Source of the DNA: Zymoseptoria tritici IPO323
Taxonomy: Eukaryota; Ascomycota; Dothideomycetes; Mycosphaerellales; Mycosphaerellaceae
Direction: 5' to 3'
Assembly (NCBI RefSeq): GCF_000219625.1
Contig: NC_018216.1
Location: 806,001-870,000 of the forward strand
DNA: 64,000 nt
Below the pieces are notes generated by a model, which was given only the letters and a program-made list of their open reading frames with translations, was not told the origin of the DNA and did not search any database. The first letter of the stretch is position 1. Each line of letters begins with the position of its first letter. The translations under genes and the position numbers were made by a program. This document shows positions 45,710 to 55,884 of this stretch, piece by piece.

Positions 45710-47660
45710 CTAATTAACACCAATTCCGTCCCAAATCGTGGCACTGAGCAACTCCGTCACTTCACCATCTCCATCAATCTCTTCATCGAGTCCACCAAAG
45801 AATCGCATGCCAAAAGTCTCATCGCCGGCGTAGATGCGAGTCGAGATGGCGGTGCGTCCGTTCACAAATACCTCCAAGGCGGATGAATCCCGCCATACGC
45901 GGATATGCAAAGGCTCCGTGCTCTTCTCCTGGGATGCTGGATCTTGCGAAGCGAAGAGAGTGTGCGGTGCATTTTCTGATGCAGAATTGATCAGCTCAGA
46001 TGAGTTCTGCACTGGAAACGCTGGTCGGTCAATGATGAAGGTCTCGGACGACTGATCAAACGTGAGAGTCGTGGATCTTGAGAAGTCTTGAGACATTGTC
46101 AGCATGGCTTCGACTGGATGATGGCGGTGATTTTTCAGACTGACCTTCAGTGTGGGCTATGCTCACGCCTACTTTGCTCGTCCCTCTGGACACCTGGAAC
46201 ATGCAGTCTAGCTCCCATGCGGTACTCTGCACTTGCGCGGACGAGAAATGGACGCTGTGATCACCATTCACCAATCTTGTTCGCTTCAACGACGACTTGC
46301 GGACGCCATTTTCTTGTCGAAGCTTCTCTATCAGGGGCTGATACGGCTGGCTTGCCAGTGTCCGGACCGTGTGAGAGCCATGTGCGTCTGCCTCCAGCTC
46401 GATGGAAGTGATAGACGACAACGCCGATGTCGACGCGGCGATGACATGGCGCATTGTCTGGATTCGCAGCTCGCGAGGCATCGAGAGGATTCCGCTCCAA
46501 CCCTGCGCATGCCGCAGCTCGTCGCACAGGTCCTCTTCCGTCAGCCACCCCCAAACGATATGCTTGTCGGATCGAGGGTCGAAGAAGGAGTTTGCGGCAT
46601 ACAAGCAGCCATGATCAAGGTGGCCGCCATAATCATACGTCATATCCACGGGACCGGGAATCTGGTCGTCGCTTGACTTCTGCAAGGAACCAGACATCCA
46701 GAGCTGTCCTCGAGCTGGGCGTGACGGACCCACTGCCGCTTCTGAAGGAGCTGTCGCATCCGACAGACAACCTTCCGTACCCATGACGATGAAGTCTCTC
46801 TCCACGGAAGGGTCTTCTTCGTCCTTCAGGGTCATGAAGTTGCTGACCTCCCAATTCTTGCCAAGATCGCCGCTCCATCTTGAGGGACGATAATTGAGAC
46901 CAAATCTCGTCAAAGGACCGATGTAGTCCCACTTGGTCAGATCGTTCGCATCAATGGCATAGATGAATGTCGTTGGGGTGGCATCGCGGATGCCTCCAGA
47001 GATGATACCGAAAAGCGTATTGTGCGAATCAAGACCCAAGAGTCGGCTCATTCTCGGCCACGGAGCGACGAAAGGATCTCGCCAGCCCGTCACCTCAATA
47101 TCGATCGGCTCTGAAGGTAGGATCGGATTCGCTGCAATTTTTTCCCAGGTCTTGCCATGGTCGAAGGACTTCGCCAGACTTAACGACTCACTGCCGATGA
47201 CATGTGGGAGTGTGTGGTGGATTGGAAGATCGCTGACAGAGGTGTACGCATAAGTCAGCGATCCATCCCGCCCATTGATGAAGCAACCAGTGAAGATACC
47301 CTTGTTGTCATAGGGCATATCTGGCGAAAGCGAGGGCCTCTCTGCCAACGTCCAAGAGATCAGGTCGGGCGAAGTTGCCGAACCCCAAGAGATGTCGCCC
47401 CAGTCTGGTCCGTTTGGATTCCACTGGAACGAGACATGGTAAAGGCCAGTGTCAGGATCGTAGCCAGGCGCACAAGGGTCGTTCATCCAGCCATCCTTCG
47501 CTAACAAATGGTAGGAGGGTCGCCATCTGGAAAATTTACTCATCCTGCCACCATCTTTGCAGAGCTCGCCAGGCACAGCGTGCCCAAGAGGCGTTGTCGG
47601 TGCTGTCTCGTCGGAAGGCGTTGGGGTCTTCGAGAAATCGATTGAACTTGAAGAACTCAT
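45710..47660 (-). CDS. GH32 beta-fructofuranosidase (intracellular invertase type)
   Basis: GH32 enzymes hydrolyse terminal fructosyl bonds of sucrose or fructans. Two exons: 46,145-47,660 and 45,710-46,086, joined across a 58-nt intron (46,087-46,144; donor GTCAGT, branch GCTGAC, acceptor CAAG), for 630 aa. The junction reads HTE-DFS in frame. The catalytic motifs are WMNDP (nucleophile Asp61), WRDP (Asp195) and WEVSNF, which holds the acid/base Glu271; the family's usual NDPNG and ECP are NDPCA and EVS here. The C-terminal part is the beta-sandwich module (SSALEVFVNG). No signal peptide precedes the domain, so it should act in the cytosol and need a sugar transporter. It is divergently placed against the transporter gene, with only about 100 bp between the start codon and the transporter leader. 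Sucrose is the likely substrate; short fructans are possible. Confidence 0.92.
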
Positions 47661-47833
47661 CTTAGGGTATGTTCGCTTGGTGCTTTGAGGCTATGCGGGA
47701 GAAGAGACGGGGTGTGAGAAGGGAAGTTCGACAAGACTAACCATTCTAGATTTCCGATCATGTCCGACCGAGCAAAGCAGTCACAAGAGACCGAGATGCA
47801 CTCGACCAACTACTCGGCCAACTACCCTCCGTT
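47661..47833 (+). promoter_or_regulatory. Divergent promoter of the GH32 and transporter genes with a CGG-N9-CGG pair
   Basis: The sequence between the two genes contains CGG triplets at 47,696-47,698 and 47,708-47,710, nine bases apart, a spacing used by dimeric Zn2Cys6 activators, including yeast maltose regulators as I recall. A Zn2Cys6 gene lies 5 kb away. A donor-like GTATGT at 47,667 and an acceptor preceded by GACTAAC (ending 47,749) could delimit an 83-nt leader intron of the transporter transcript. None of this is tested. Confidence 0.4.
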
Positions 47834-49279
47834 GTGGAGGAGATGCAAGTCGGAGGAAAGTGGGGAAAGGATCTGGAGATCGGGGAAACATACCGATTCG
47901 GGCTTTCGGACCCTCTCGGCGGTGGGAGGTACCTTTTTCGTTTGCCACGAGGAGTCCTCCAAGGTATGCTCCATCAACCACGCCTCCATGGCTATGCCGC
48001 TGGTCAGTTCGCCGACACCTTTGGTCGCAAGGTCATGCTCTACATCGCCGTCGCCTTGTCCTTGGCTTCATCCTTCGCCTTGGTCTTCGCTCCCAATCTC
48101 CCCGTCCTATTCGTATCGAAGCTCCTTCTTGGTCTCTCGGTCGGTCTCTCCACCGCCATTCCTCCTCTTTATGTTACAGAGAACGCTCCGGCGCATCTGC
48201 GCAGCACGGCCTCCTCCTTGACCAACGTCGTCATTGTCCTCGGATTCTTCTGCTCATCTCTTACTGGCTATGGTGCCTCCAAGATCGAGGGCGTTTGGTC
48301 CTTCAAGCTGGCCTTCCTTATGACCTTTGTCGTACCAGCTCTTTATGGAATTGTTCTCCCTTTCTTCCCCGAGAGCCCAGTCTGGTACATGAAGAAGGGC
48401 CGTGAGGCCGATGCTCGCAAGGCTATTTTCCGTCTCTTCGGGCCCGATGCGAACGCTGATAAAGTCATCGAGACCATCAAGCGCGAGTTGAAGCAAGGGG
48501 AGGAGGAAGCCTCCGGAGTCAGCCAGACCAGCTGGAAGGCCATCTTCAGCAAGGAGCACCGAAAGCGCACCGTTGTCGCTGTTCTTGGACTTCAATCTCA
48601 GAACTTCTCTGGCGGTTACTTCGCAAACACTTATCAGACGTATTATTTCGAATTGATTGGCCAAACGGATCCATTTCGTCTGACCGCGATCTCATCGACA
48701 CTCCAATTCTTCTCCAACCTTGTGGCAGTCGCATTGGCCGATGTCATTCCTCGTCGCAAAGGCCTGGTCGGTGGCGGCACGCTCCTCATGTTCTGGTCCA
48801 TCATCATCGCGGGCAGTTCCCTTGCTGCAAAGACCAACAACGCCGCGAACTTGGCCCTGCTCGCATTCATGATCACCTGGTCTATGCTATACACTGCTAC
48901 AGTCGGATGCTTCGGGTGGGCCATCGCTCAGGAGACCGCTGCTCAAGCAACTCGCCCTAAGACCATCTCCTTCGTCTTGGTCTGCCAGCAGCTCACCGCT
49001 CTGATGCTGTCTTCGGTCTTCCCTTACTTCATCAATCCTGATCAGCTCAACTGGGGTGGAAAGGTCATGTTTCTATTCGTCGGAGCAGAGATTTTCATTA
49101 TCGGGCTGTTGTGGCTGCTTCAGCCTGAGACCAAGAACCGCACCAACGTCGAGATTGACATCCTCTACGCCGCGAACATTCCAGCTCGCAAGTTCAAGGA
49201 CTTTGACATCATTGATGGAGAGGTCGTCCCCAAGCAGAAGAAGGGTGGCTTCCTCAGCCGCTTCTCGCGGAAAGCCTAG
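47834..49279 (+). CDS. MFS sugar transporter (MAL-type), N-terminally incomplete
   Basis: Sugar:H+ symporter of the major facilitator superfamily. The frame gives 481 aa. From residue about 58 the protein matches the family: the loop 2-3 motif GQFADTFGRK, hydrophobic helices from VMLYIAVALSLAS onward, PESPVWYMKKGR after helix 6, a second-half motif around ADVIPRRKG, and the PETKNRTNVEIDILY motif after helix 12. The 57 residues before GQFADTFGRK contain no membrane helix, so helices 1 and 2, which family members need, are absent. Another frame with an ATG at 47,760 runs beside this region. The gene may have suffered an internal deletion plus frameshift, or an exon is misread. The GH32 start lies only about 170 bp upstream, leaving no room for the missing segment. 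Likely substrate class: sucrose or maltose-type alpha-glucosides, by neighbourhood. Confidence 0.75.
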   Translation: MEEMQVGGKWGKDLEIGETYRFGLSDPLGGGRYLFRLPRGVLQGMLHQPRLHGYAAGQFADTFGRKVMLYIAVALSLASSFALVFAPNLPVLFVSKLLLGLSVGLSTAIPPLYVTENAPAHLRSTASSLTNVVIVLGFFCSSLTGYGASKIEGVWSFKLAFLMTFVVPALYGIVLPFFPESPVWYMKKGREADARKAIFRLFGPDANADKVIETIKRELKQGEEEASGVSQTSWKAIFSKEHRKRTVVAVLGLQSQNFSGGYFANTYQTYYFELIGQTDPFRLTAISSTLQFFSNLVAVALADVIPRRKGLVGGGTLLMFWSIIIAGSSLAAKTNNAANLALLAFMITWSMLYTATVGCFGWAIAQETAAQATRPKTISFVLVCQQLTALMLSSVFPYFINPDQLNWGGKVMFLFVGAEIFIIGLLWLLQPETKNRTNVEIDILYAANIPARKFKDFDIIDGEVVPKQKKGGFLSRFSRKA

Positions 49280-50359
49280 AATGGTGAAGCTTAGAATGAT
49301 ATACAAGCGCACAAAATCGACAGAAACGACAGTCATGACTATTAGCGAAGAAGTTGAAGGAGACAAAGCGGTTGCAGATATAGCAATGATACAACGAGAA
49401 ACATTATCAACAGCGGATGCAGCTTTCCTTCTTGTCGTGCCTTCTGGAAATGACCAAAAGCCATTCTCAACTTCCGAACTTCTTTATATCAATGACTTGC
49501 GATCGATCAGCGGGGCGTTGACTCTAGTAGCAGAATCAATGGACATCAAGACTCTGCTCTCCTTTCCGAACCATATTCCGCCATGTCCTTGTGACGTCCA
49601 CCATTCTGTCTATGGCCCTTCTGAGCCGAGTCTTGAAGCCATATCGAGCCAAGAATCACATTGCCAGACTTCCCGGCTGGATGGCCGTTGCAACTACACA
49701 TCGAGTGTTATCAGCATATTCGAGCACACGTATATTTTCGTCCAGACAACTGTGTGCTGCGATCGAATGTGAAGCAGATCGCACCTTCCCGGCTTTCCAC
49801 CAGACAAAGACTAGCGTGAATTCTGGCCAATCACAGCGAAGTATTTCTGTCCGAGCTTTTTCTCGCATGAATAAACCTACGTTGCCTTTCCCTTCTTCTC
49901 CAACTTCCACCCCCACAACAAGAACCACCTGCCATCTGGGACAAAGCAGCTGTCGGCCACTGCATGAGACTGCCCCAGGAATTGCTCGACCGGTTGTCTT
50001 TCGGAGATCCAGCGATCACCGGATCTGGCTTCGACCTGCGGGAAAAATTCGTTGAAACCTTCCTTAAATGGTGTAGCGCCTTCGTGTCTGGCTTCGGAGA
50101 CATCGCAGCTTGAGCTCTCCATGAGGGTGAAAGCGCATCCTACGAGGAACGCCATGGGCGATCACATCGGACAAACGTTGCGGTCATTGCCAAGGAGCGT
50201 TCGTTGCGGTTCGGCGCAGATGCACTGATAGTCAATTATTGAGACGTTGGTACGGCTCACTCTCACTTGTACGTGTTCTGCTATCCTCATTCCTACCACT
50301 CCTCATTGTCAAACGTGCCGCATAGACAAGAGCCGGTCAAGTTTCATCTTGTGTCCAAA
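49280..50359. other. Intergenic region with a doubtful minus-strand gene fragment
   Basis: On the minus strand, an ATG at 50,155 opens 92 codons to 49,877. An overlapping frame continues from 49,928 to 49,656 with plausible composition (for example CDWPEFTLVFVWWKAGKV). A one-base shift or small intron would join them, which would fit a decayed or misread small gene. I recognise no family. The right 200 bp should hold the GH13 promoter, including CGG triplets at 50,168 and 50,181 and a CGG-TT-CGG near 50,206. Confidence 0.3.
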
Positions 50360-52159
50360 ATGGCCAAATCCACTATCGAGAAGGCGTGGTGGAAGGAGGC
50401 TGTTGTCTATCAAATATACCCCTCAAGTTACCTCGACAGCAATCGAGATGGCCTTGGTGACATTCCCGGAATCATCTCCAAGATTCCGTACATCAAGTCA
50501 CTCGGAGTCGACACGATCTGGCTATCACCCATCTACGCCTCGCCTCAGAAGGATATGGGCTACGACGTGAGCGACTACCGTTCCATCCATGCGCCGTATG
50601 GCACAGTCGAGGATGTTCAAAACCTCATCGACCAGCTTCATGCTCAAAATATGCGTTTGCTCATGGACCTCGTCGTCAACCACACGAGCGACGAGCATGC
50701 GTGGTTCAAAGAGTCTCGTTCGTCAAAGACAAGTTCCAAACGAGATTGGTATTTCTGGCGAGATCCAAAACTCGACAAAGATGGCAACCGTAAAGAACCA
50801 AACAACTGGAAGTCGATCTTCGGTGGAAGTGCATGGCATTTCGATGACACAACTGGCCAATACTACCTGGCTCTCTTCCTGCCAAGCCAGCCGGATCTGA
50901 ACTGGGATAATGAGGACATGAGAGAGGCGACGTACGACGACATGCGATTTTGGTTGGACCGTGGCGTTGATGGATTCCGTACGTGCACTTGCATTCAATT
51001 CGATTCAACCGATTTGATAGTCATGGCTGATCAATTCACAGGCATTGATAGCATGAATCTGTCCAGCAAACACCCCGACTTGCCTGACGGCAAGGTCGTC
51101 AACGATGAGCCATATCAATCAGGGGCAGAGTTCTTCGCATCAGGTCCCAAGATGCACGACCATATGCGCGAGATGCGGGAAAAGGTCTTTGACAAGTACG
51201 ACATCATGACAGTTGGCGAGCTTGGCTTCACGAAAGATGAGCAAACTGTCAGCCAATACGTTGCAAAGGACAGACATGAACTCAACATGCTGTTCACTGG
51301 CGATATTGTCGACATGGACTTCGGACCGAATGGCAAATACGAAAGAAGCGACTTCCATCCGAGCAAGATTCGCGAGATCACAAACCTCTGGCAGTCCTGT
51401 ATGCCAACGTTCCAAGGTTGGAATACCGTCTACCTTGACAACCACGACAGTGGCAGGTCACTAAGCAGGTACGGATCCGATGCTCCAGAACATCGCGCGA
51501 CCGCCGCTAAGATGCTGGCCACATACCTACTGACGCTCAGCGGAACGCCATTCATGCTTGCTGGACAAGAGATTGGAACCGCCAACCTTGGAAAGGACTA
51601 CAGTGCAGATGCGTACATTGACGTGGAAGGGAAAAACTACTACAACGAAGTTCTGAAAGCTCGAGGCGGAGACGAGTCCAAGATGGGCGATGTGATGCGA
51701 GAACTCCAACTGAAGGCTCGAGATCATGGACGTCTACCGATGCAGTGGAGTGCCGCTCTGAACGCTGGATTCACGTCACCTTCCGCCACGCCTTGGATGA
51801 CAATCAACAAAGACCACAAGGAGTGGAATGTAGAAAGTCAGATCAACAATCCTCATAGTGTGCTCTCATTCTGGAAGCAGTTGCTCGCACTCCGAAAGCA
51901 GTACACGGACCTCTTGGTGTATGGTTCATACACTTCCCTTCCTGAGTCAGAGACCGGCGACATGGTGCTTGGCTACGAGCGAACGTCACACGAAGACGGT
52001 CGCAAGGCCGTAGTGCTACTCAGCTTCAGCGAGAAAGAGGAGGTGATATCCGTGGACAAATATCAGGACTTCGAGGTCTTGGTGTCGAATGGGTGTTCTG
52101 AAGCAGTGGATGGCAAGGTCACGATTCGACCGTATGGCTCAGTTGTCTTGCTCGGCTGA
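50360..52159 (+). CDS. GH13 alpha-glucosidase (maltase/isomaltase type)
   Basis: It hydrolyses terminal alpha-glucosidic bonds of maltose-, isomaltose- or sucrose-like substrates. Exons 50,360-50,978 and 51,042-52,159 give 578 aa, close to yeast maltases and isomaltases. I chose ATG 50,360 (MAKSTIEKAWWKEAVVYQIYP), since the domain starts right after it; upstream in-frame ATGs lie in leader sequence. The four GH13 regions are present: DLVVNHTS (103-110), GVDGFRIDS with nucleophile Asp209, TVGE with acid/base Glu266, and YLDNHD with Asp342. The 63-nt intron (50,979-51,041) has donor GTACGT and acceptor CACAG, is a multiple of three and has no stop, so reading through it would insert 21 residues next to the nucleophile. 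The residue after Asp209 is Ser, where yeast isomaltase has Val and maltase Thr. No signal peptide, so it is cytosolic. It follows the transporter and precedes the regulator. Confidence 0.93.
   Translation: MAKSTIEKAWWKEAVVYQIYPSSYLDSNRDGLGDIPGIISKIPYIKSLGVDTIWLSPIYASPQKDMGYDVSDYRSIHAPYGTVEDVQNLIDQLHAQNMRLLMDLVVNHTSDEHAWFKESRSSKTSSKRDWYFWRDPKLDKDGNRKEPNNWKSIFGGSAWHFDDTTGQYYLALFLPSQPDLNWDNEDMREATYDDMRFWLDRGVDGFRTCTCIQFDSTDLIVMADQFTGIDSMNLSSKHPDLPDGKVVNDEPYQSGAEFFASGPKMHDHMREMREKVFDKYDIMTVGELGFTKDEQTVSQYVAKDRHELNMLFTGDIVDMDFGPNGKYERSDFHPSKIREITNLWQSCMPTFQGWNTVYLDNHDSGRSLSRYGSDAPEHRATAAKMLATYLLTLSGTPFMLAGQEIGTANLGKDYSADAYIDVEGKNYYNEVLKARGGDESKMGDVMRELQLKARDHGRLPMQWSAALNAGFTSPSATPWMTINKDHKEWNVESQINNPHSVLSFWKQLLALRKQYTDLLVYGSYTSLPESETGDMVLGYERTSHEDGRKAVVLLSFSEKEEVISVDKYQDFEVLVSNGCSEAVDGKVTIRPYGSVVLLG
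50979..51041 (+). other. 63-nt stop-free intron in the GH13 gene
   Basis: The boundaries GT...AG restore GFR-IDSMN, matching the family catalytic region. The length is divisible by three and the frame is open. Confidence 0.85.
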
Positions 52160-52789
52160 TGGAGGCAGTTGATTCATCGTGCAATACATGGTCGATACGA
52201 GTGTATGGTACGGCCGTCACGATGCTTTCCCAAATCAGCCACAAAGGCAGATCCAGCAAGCTGAGGGACCTGATAGTTGAGCCGTGTTGGCATGCTGAAA
52301 TACGGTGTCCTGCCCGCTACCTTCACAGCCTGACATGCCGTCCGGACTCTTTACCGATACAGCTAATTAGGCTGTCTTACTCACGTACATGTCCATGTTG
52401 TTAGCATGGCATGCTCGCGTAGATGGACGTCCAACAAGACGTCTTGCTAAGTTATATGTGCACCTTGTCAAATTTTCTGCTAAGTTGTGCACATCTTGTC
52501 GGAACGTCCAGTTAGAATGCCTGCACAATGCTCTGTAACGGTCGTACTGGTGTACATTAAAGTAGTCGTCAGGTTGGAGTGCCATCCATTGCCCAGAGCC
52601 TCGGTTGACCCGCAGCGTTTGGCACGACCAAATGGTGGTGGACTTTCACACAGACCCTGGCCACCATCACGAAACAACAATTAATTACGGCAGCGCTCCA
52701 TCATAAAATAGCCCAGTCCCGCGAATGGACATGCCGTCATGTTCTCCATCATCGATACGGCAGCCGGAGAGCTGAGGCGCCCGAAGACA
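52160..52789. other. Intergenic region with imperfect direct repeats
   Basis: About 630 bp between the GH13 gene and the regulator. Two imperfect copies of a tgctaagtt...tgtgcac...cttgtc unit lie at 52,445-52,469 and 52,478-52,500, flanked by cgtcc strings. These may be regulator sites or chance. No gene seen. Confidence 0.4.
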
Positions 52790-54766
52790 ATGGCCGACCG
52801 CGCATGCGACCAGTGAGCAGAATCGACACGGGTCCGCCAATGAATTGCTGATGCTTTTGCTAGATGTAAATCGCGCAAGGTCCGCTGTGACATGACCAAA
52901 CCCTGTCTTACCTGCCGAGAGAGGCAATTCAATTGCACCTATGATAAAGCGAGGAAAAAACGCGGACCTGCTGGGAAGCGAATTCATGAGATCCGACAAA
53001 ATCAAGGCCGATTTGAGGAGAACAACCATCACTCACAGCCCGATCTCGTCAGTCCGACATCCTCTAGCACCCATACAGTGGTACCAAATGGCTTGGAGTC
53101 TGAATTCCGGCATGGAGAGTCTTTCAGTCAGAAGAACGAAAACCACGCTGGTCGGCAGTTGAGCTCATTCACGCCAGAGCCTGTACATTGGCCGTCCGGC
53201 ACAACGCCAACTCCAGGTGAGGTCAACTTTCGCGAAGTGACGACTTCGCACAATGGCCAAAACTATACAGCCAGCCCGAGCCAAAGCGAGATGTACTTCC
53301 CCAGTTTACCACTCGACTCTCCCAACTCATCGCTGTTTGATACCTTTGGATCGATTTCTCAAAGCGAGCTGCCAGCAGAAGCAGCAGACGTCTGGCCAGC
53401 CCGCGTGCACGAGCATAACCTGCTCCCATGGATCGACGTGTATTTCAAAAGGCTTCATCCGACCATGCCAATACTTAACAGGGCAAACATGTATTGCGAG
53501 ATGCTTTTGCGGAAGCATCGAACAGACCCTCAATATGGCGCTATGCTGCTTGGGCTGTGTGCTTTCGCTATGACGCAGCCTGTCCAGATACACGAAAGAG
53601 GTTCAATAGCCTCTCGATCGGTTCAAGCTCGAATGCTGATGGAAGAGTGCGTTCGGATGCGGATGGCGCCAGACTTTGGCGAGGATCCCACGATAGAGAC
53701 GATACTGGCCAGCTTCTTCTTATTCGCCTGTCTGTTCGGCAGCCACCAACACAAGGCCGCTCGTCATAAACTACGAGAAGCAGTCGACTTGGCCTACTCT
53801 TTAGGCATGCATCTGCCTCAATCATATACAGGTCTTACGCGAGAGCTGAGGGAGCAGTGGCTACGGACGTATCTGGTCCTCTCCGTTACCGAAAGGTGAG
53901 TGTCCCTGTTATGTTGCGTCCAAGCCGATGCTGACCATCGCAGGGCCTATGCTCTCCAGCAATCGCATTCCATCAGCTTTAGAGGTCGCCCTGGTATCAC
54001 GGCTCGCTTCATGCAAGCGTTCGACCCCAGTGCTACGAACGAGTACATCTCGTCCCTCATCTATCAAGACCGAGCGGACGCAGTAGGAATGACCGCTCTA
54101 CTCTACCTCATGGACACGTTTGACGCTATCGACGAGAGCGTCATGGACTGCTGGAACGGGTACTGTAGATTCAGCGACGGAGCATGCGAATCCTTCGATC
54201 GGCGGCGGGCTTTACAGATGTTCCGAGCACAGCATCGAGTCCGCGACGCATGTCTGACGGGCACCATCCTATTCGCACCCTCTGTGGAACCACTTCCGAT
54301 GGCCCAATTACTCGAAAGCCAGCAAATCGACATATCCGTAACACAATTGTGGCTCCTTGGACGACTGTGGCAGCTCTGTTTGACTCATGGTATGCTGCGA
54401 GAGACTTCTGATCACGCAGAATTGCGCTTCGACTTCGCATTCAGAATTGGATTGATCCTCATGTCGAGTTGCAACGTATACAGCCTATCCGCCATGGAGG
54501 TTCATGGCGTCGGGCTAGTGGAGAAGGTCTATGATGTCGCCATGGGCGTCATTACGGCCATGAGTAGCTGCTCCAGCCTACATCTGGACCTGGTGATTCT
54601 CTCAGATTCCGATGTCATCGCGAGTCCGCATCCGGTCATTGAGACGAAAGTCAGGGAACTATTGAACGGATTTGCCAGCCTGATGCGGGAGTTCCGAGGC
54701 GGAGATCACAAATACAATGCTCAATTCGAGACGGCTCTTGCTGGCATACCCGGGTTCCACGGCTGA
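52790..54766 (+). CDS. Zn2Cys6 transcription factor, probable regulator of the sugar cluster
   Basis: Three exons: 52,790-52,812, 52,864-53,895 and 53,944-54,766 (625 aa). Exon 1 is only 23 nt and supplies the first zinc-binding Cys. Splicing over 52,813-52,863 (GTGAGC...GCTAG) builds a complete Cx2Cx6Cx5Cx2Cx6C binuclear cluster (residues 6-32), followed by the basic linker KKRGPAGKR. The second intron (53,896-53,943; GTGAGT, GCTGAC, GCAG) restores the ERAYALQQ motif of the fungal transcription factor domain, which spans about residues 190-420 (WIDVYFKRLHPTMPILN onward). Such proteins bind CGG pairs as dimers in the nucleus. Position at the end of the GH32-transporter-GH13 block suggests it controls these genes, as MAL and AmyR/InuR-type regulators do; that is inference. 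Without the first exon a shorter frame from 52,892 would lack a working DNA-binding domain. Confidence 0.88.
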
Positions 54767-55039
54767 AGGGTGCTGTGCTAGTGCTGAAGCTCTGCATGAT
54801 AGTGGAGATGGGATTGAGATCGTCGACTTCTCGAAAGCATGGAATTCAGCTGACCTGCCTGCATGGGAAAAAAAGTGGAGCTCCAGCTGAAGCTGAGCTT
54901 TATTCTGCTGTGGCTTGTCACTTGTTGCAGCGTGCAGTCATCAGTGTCAACCTCCATTCTTACTTACTGCAATTACTCGCAGATATCGACACCTCCATGT
55001 TCCCGATCGTCTTTCATGGTGATTCTTTATAGAGCCGCC

Positions 55040-55687
55040 ATGTCGACCAGTATGTCTCGCAGAGCTCACAGCATGGTTCAGACTGACGGAAAGACAGAAG
55101 CTGAGATCAAAGTGACCTTCTCGCTTACGAACACCATCTATCGCCGGTCAGCACAGCTCTCCGAGCAGCCAAAGATGATCGTGACGACGACCTTGATCTC
55201 ACCACCGACCTTGGCCGTGGAACTGCGTGGTGAAACGGACAGCGGCACGATCCTTGAGAGCGGCTTCAGGATGGAGCACTTCGAGTTCTTCGACCTCACG
55301 ACTTCGACTATGCTCAAGCACAGCCTGTTCCCGGGAACGTGCGATCCTCGCGAGTCTGTCGGTCAGTGGGGTGTTGTTGAGCTACATTCCTCGAAAGCGC
55401 TGGTGACAAGCCAACAACTTGAAGACATGAGTCCTCTTGCAGATCCTATCCGTGACCTGAAGGCAGGACATGAGTACCGGCTTCGACTGAAGGTGAGCAG
55501 CCAGGACCATTTCGTGAGCACTGTCACTGACGGTATGCTTGTGTAGTCTCAGAGAATCCCCGGATATGCCATGAGCATGGCGGAGCTGTTCGGCGAAAAG
55601 CAGTATGTGGACGTTAGAAATCTGCCAGAGACTGTGGTGGTCGAACTGAAGAGTGATGATGAAGTCATCCTGGCAGTTGAAGATTGA
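55040..55687 (+). CDS. Uncharacterised protein (197 aa), two exons
   Basis: I do not recognise the family. Exons 55,040-55,492 and 55,547-55,687 are joined over a 54-nt intron (GTGAGC donor, CACTGAC branch, GTGTAG acceptor). The second exon continues with balanced composition to TGA at 55,685. The ATG at 55,040 has a good context (gccgccATG). The protein has alternating hydrophobic stretches (AEIKVTFSLTN, PTLAVELRG, GVVELHS, YRLRLK) that suggest a beta-sandwich, with no signal peptide or membrane helix. Retention of the intron would end the protein at a TAG at its acceptor. It follows the regulator by about 270 bp on the same strand; a link to the sugar cluster is not shown. Confidence 0.75.
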
Positions 55688-55884
55688 GGACACAAGGTAG
55701 ACAGATAGCACCGCGCAATTCATCGCACTCGGTAGAACAGTTCATTCGCTGGCTATTGACCTTGCAAGCGACAAGAACGACCGCCGTGTATCGAAAAGGA
55801 GCCAAGTGCGAATCGAACCTGCTCAGAATGTCGTCAGTGTATTGCTCTCGCCAAGTCGAGCCAAAACTTACCAAAGCTGCCTTG

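Noticed and set aside
49591..50055. 154-codon plus-strand open frame
   Set aside because: It runs opposite the doubtful minus-strand fragment, is Ser/Thr/Arg-rich and shows no domain.
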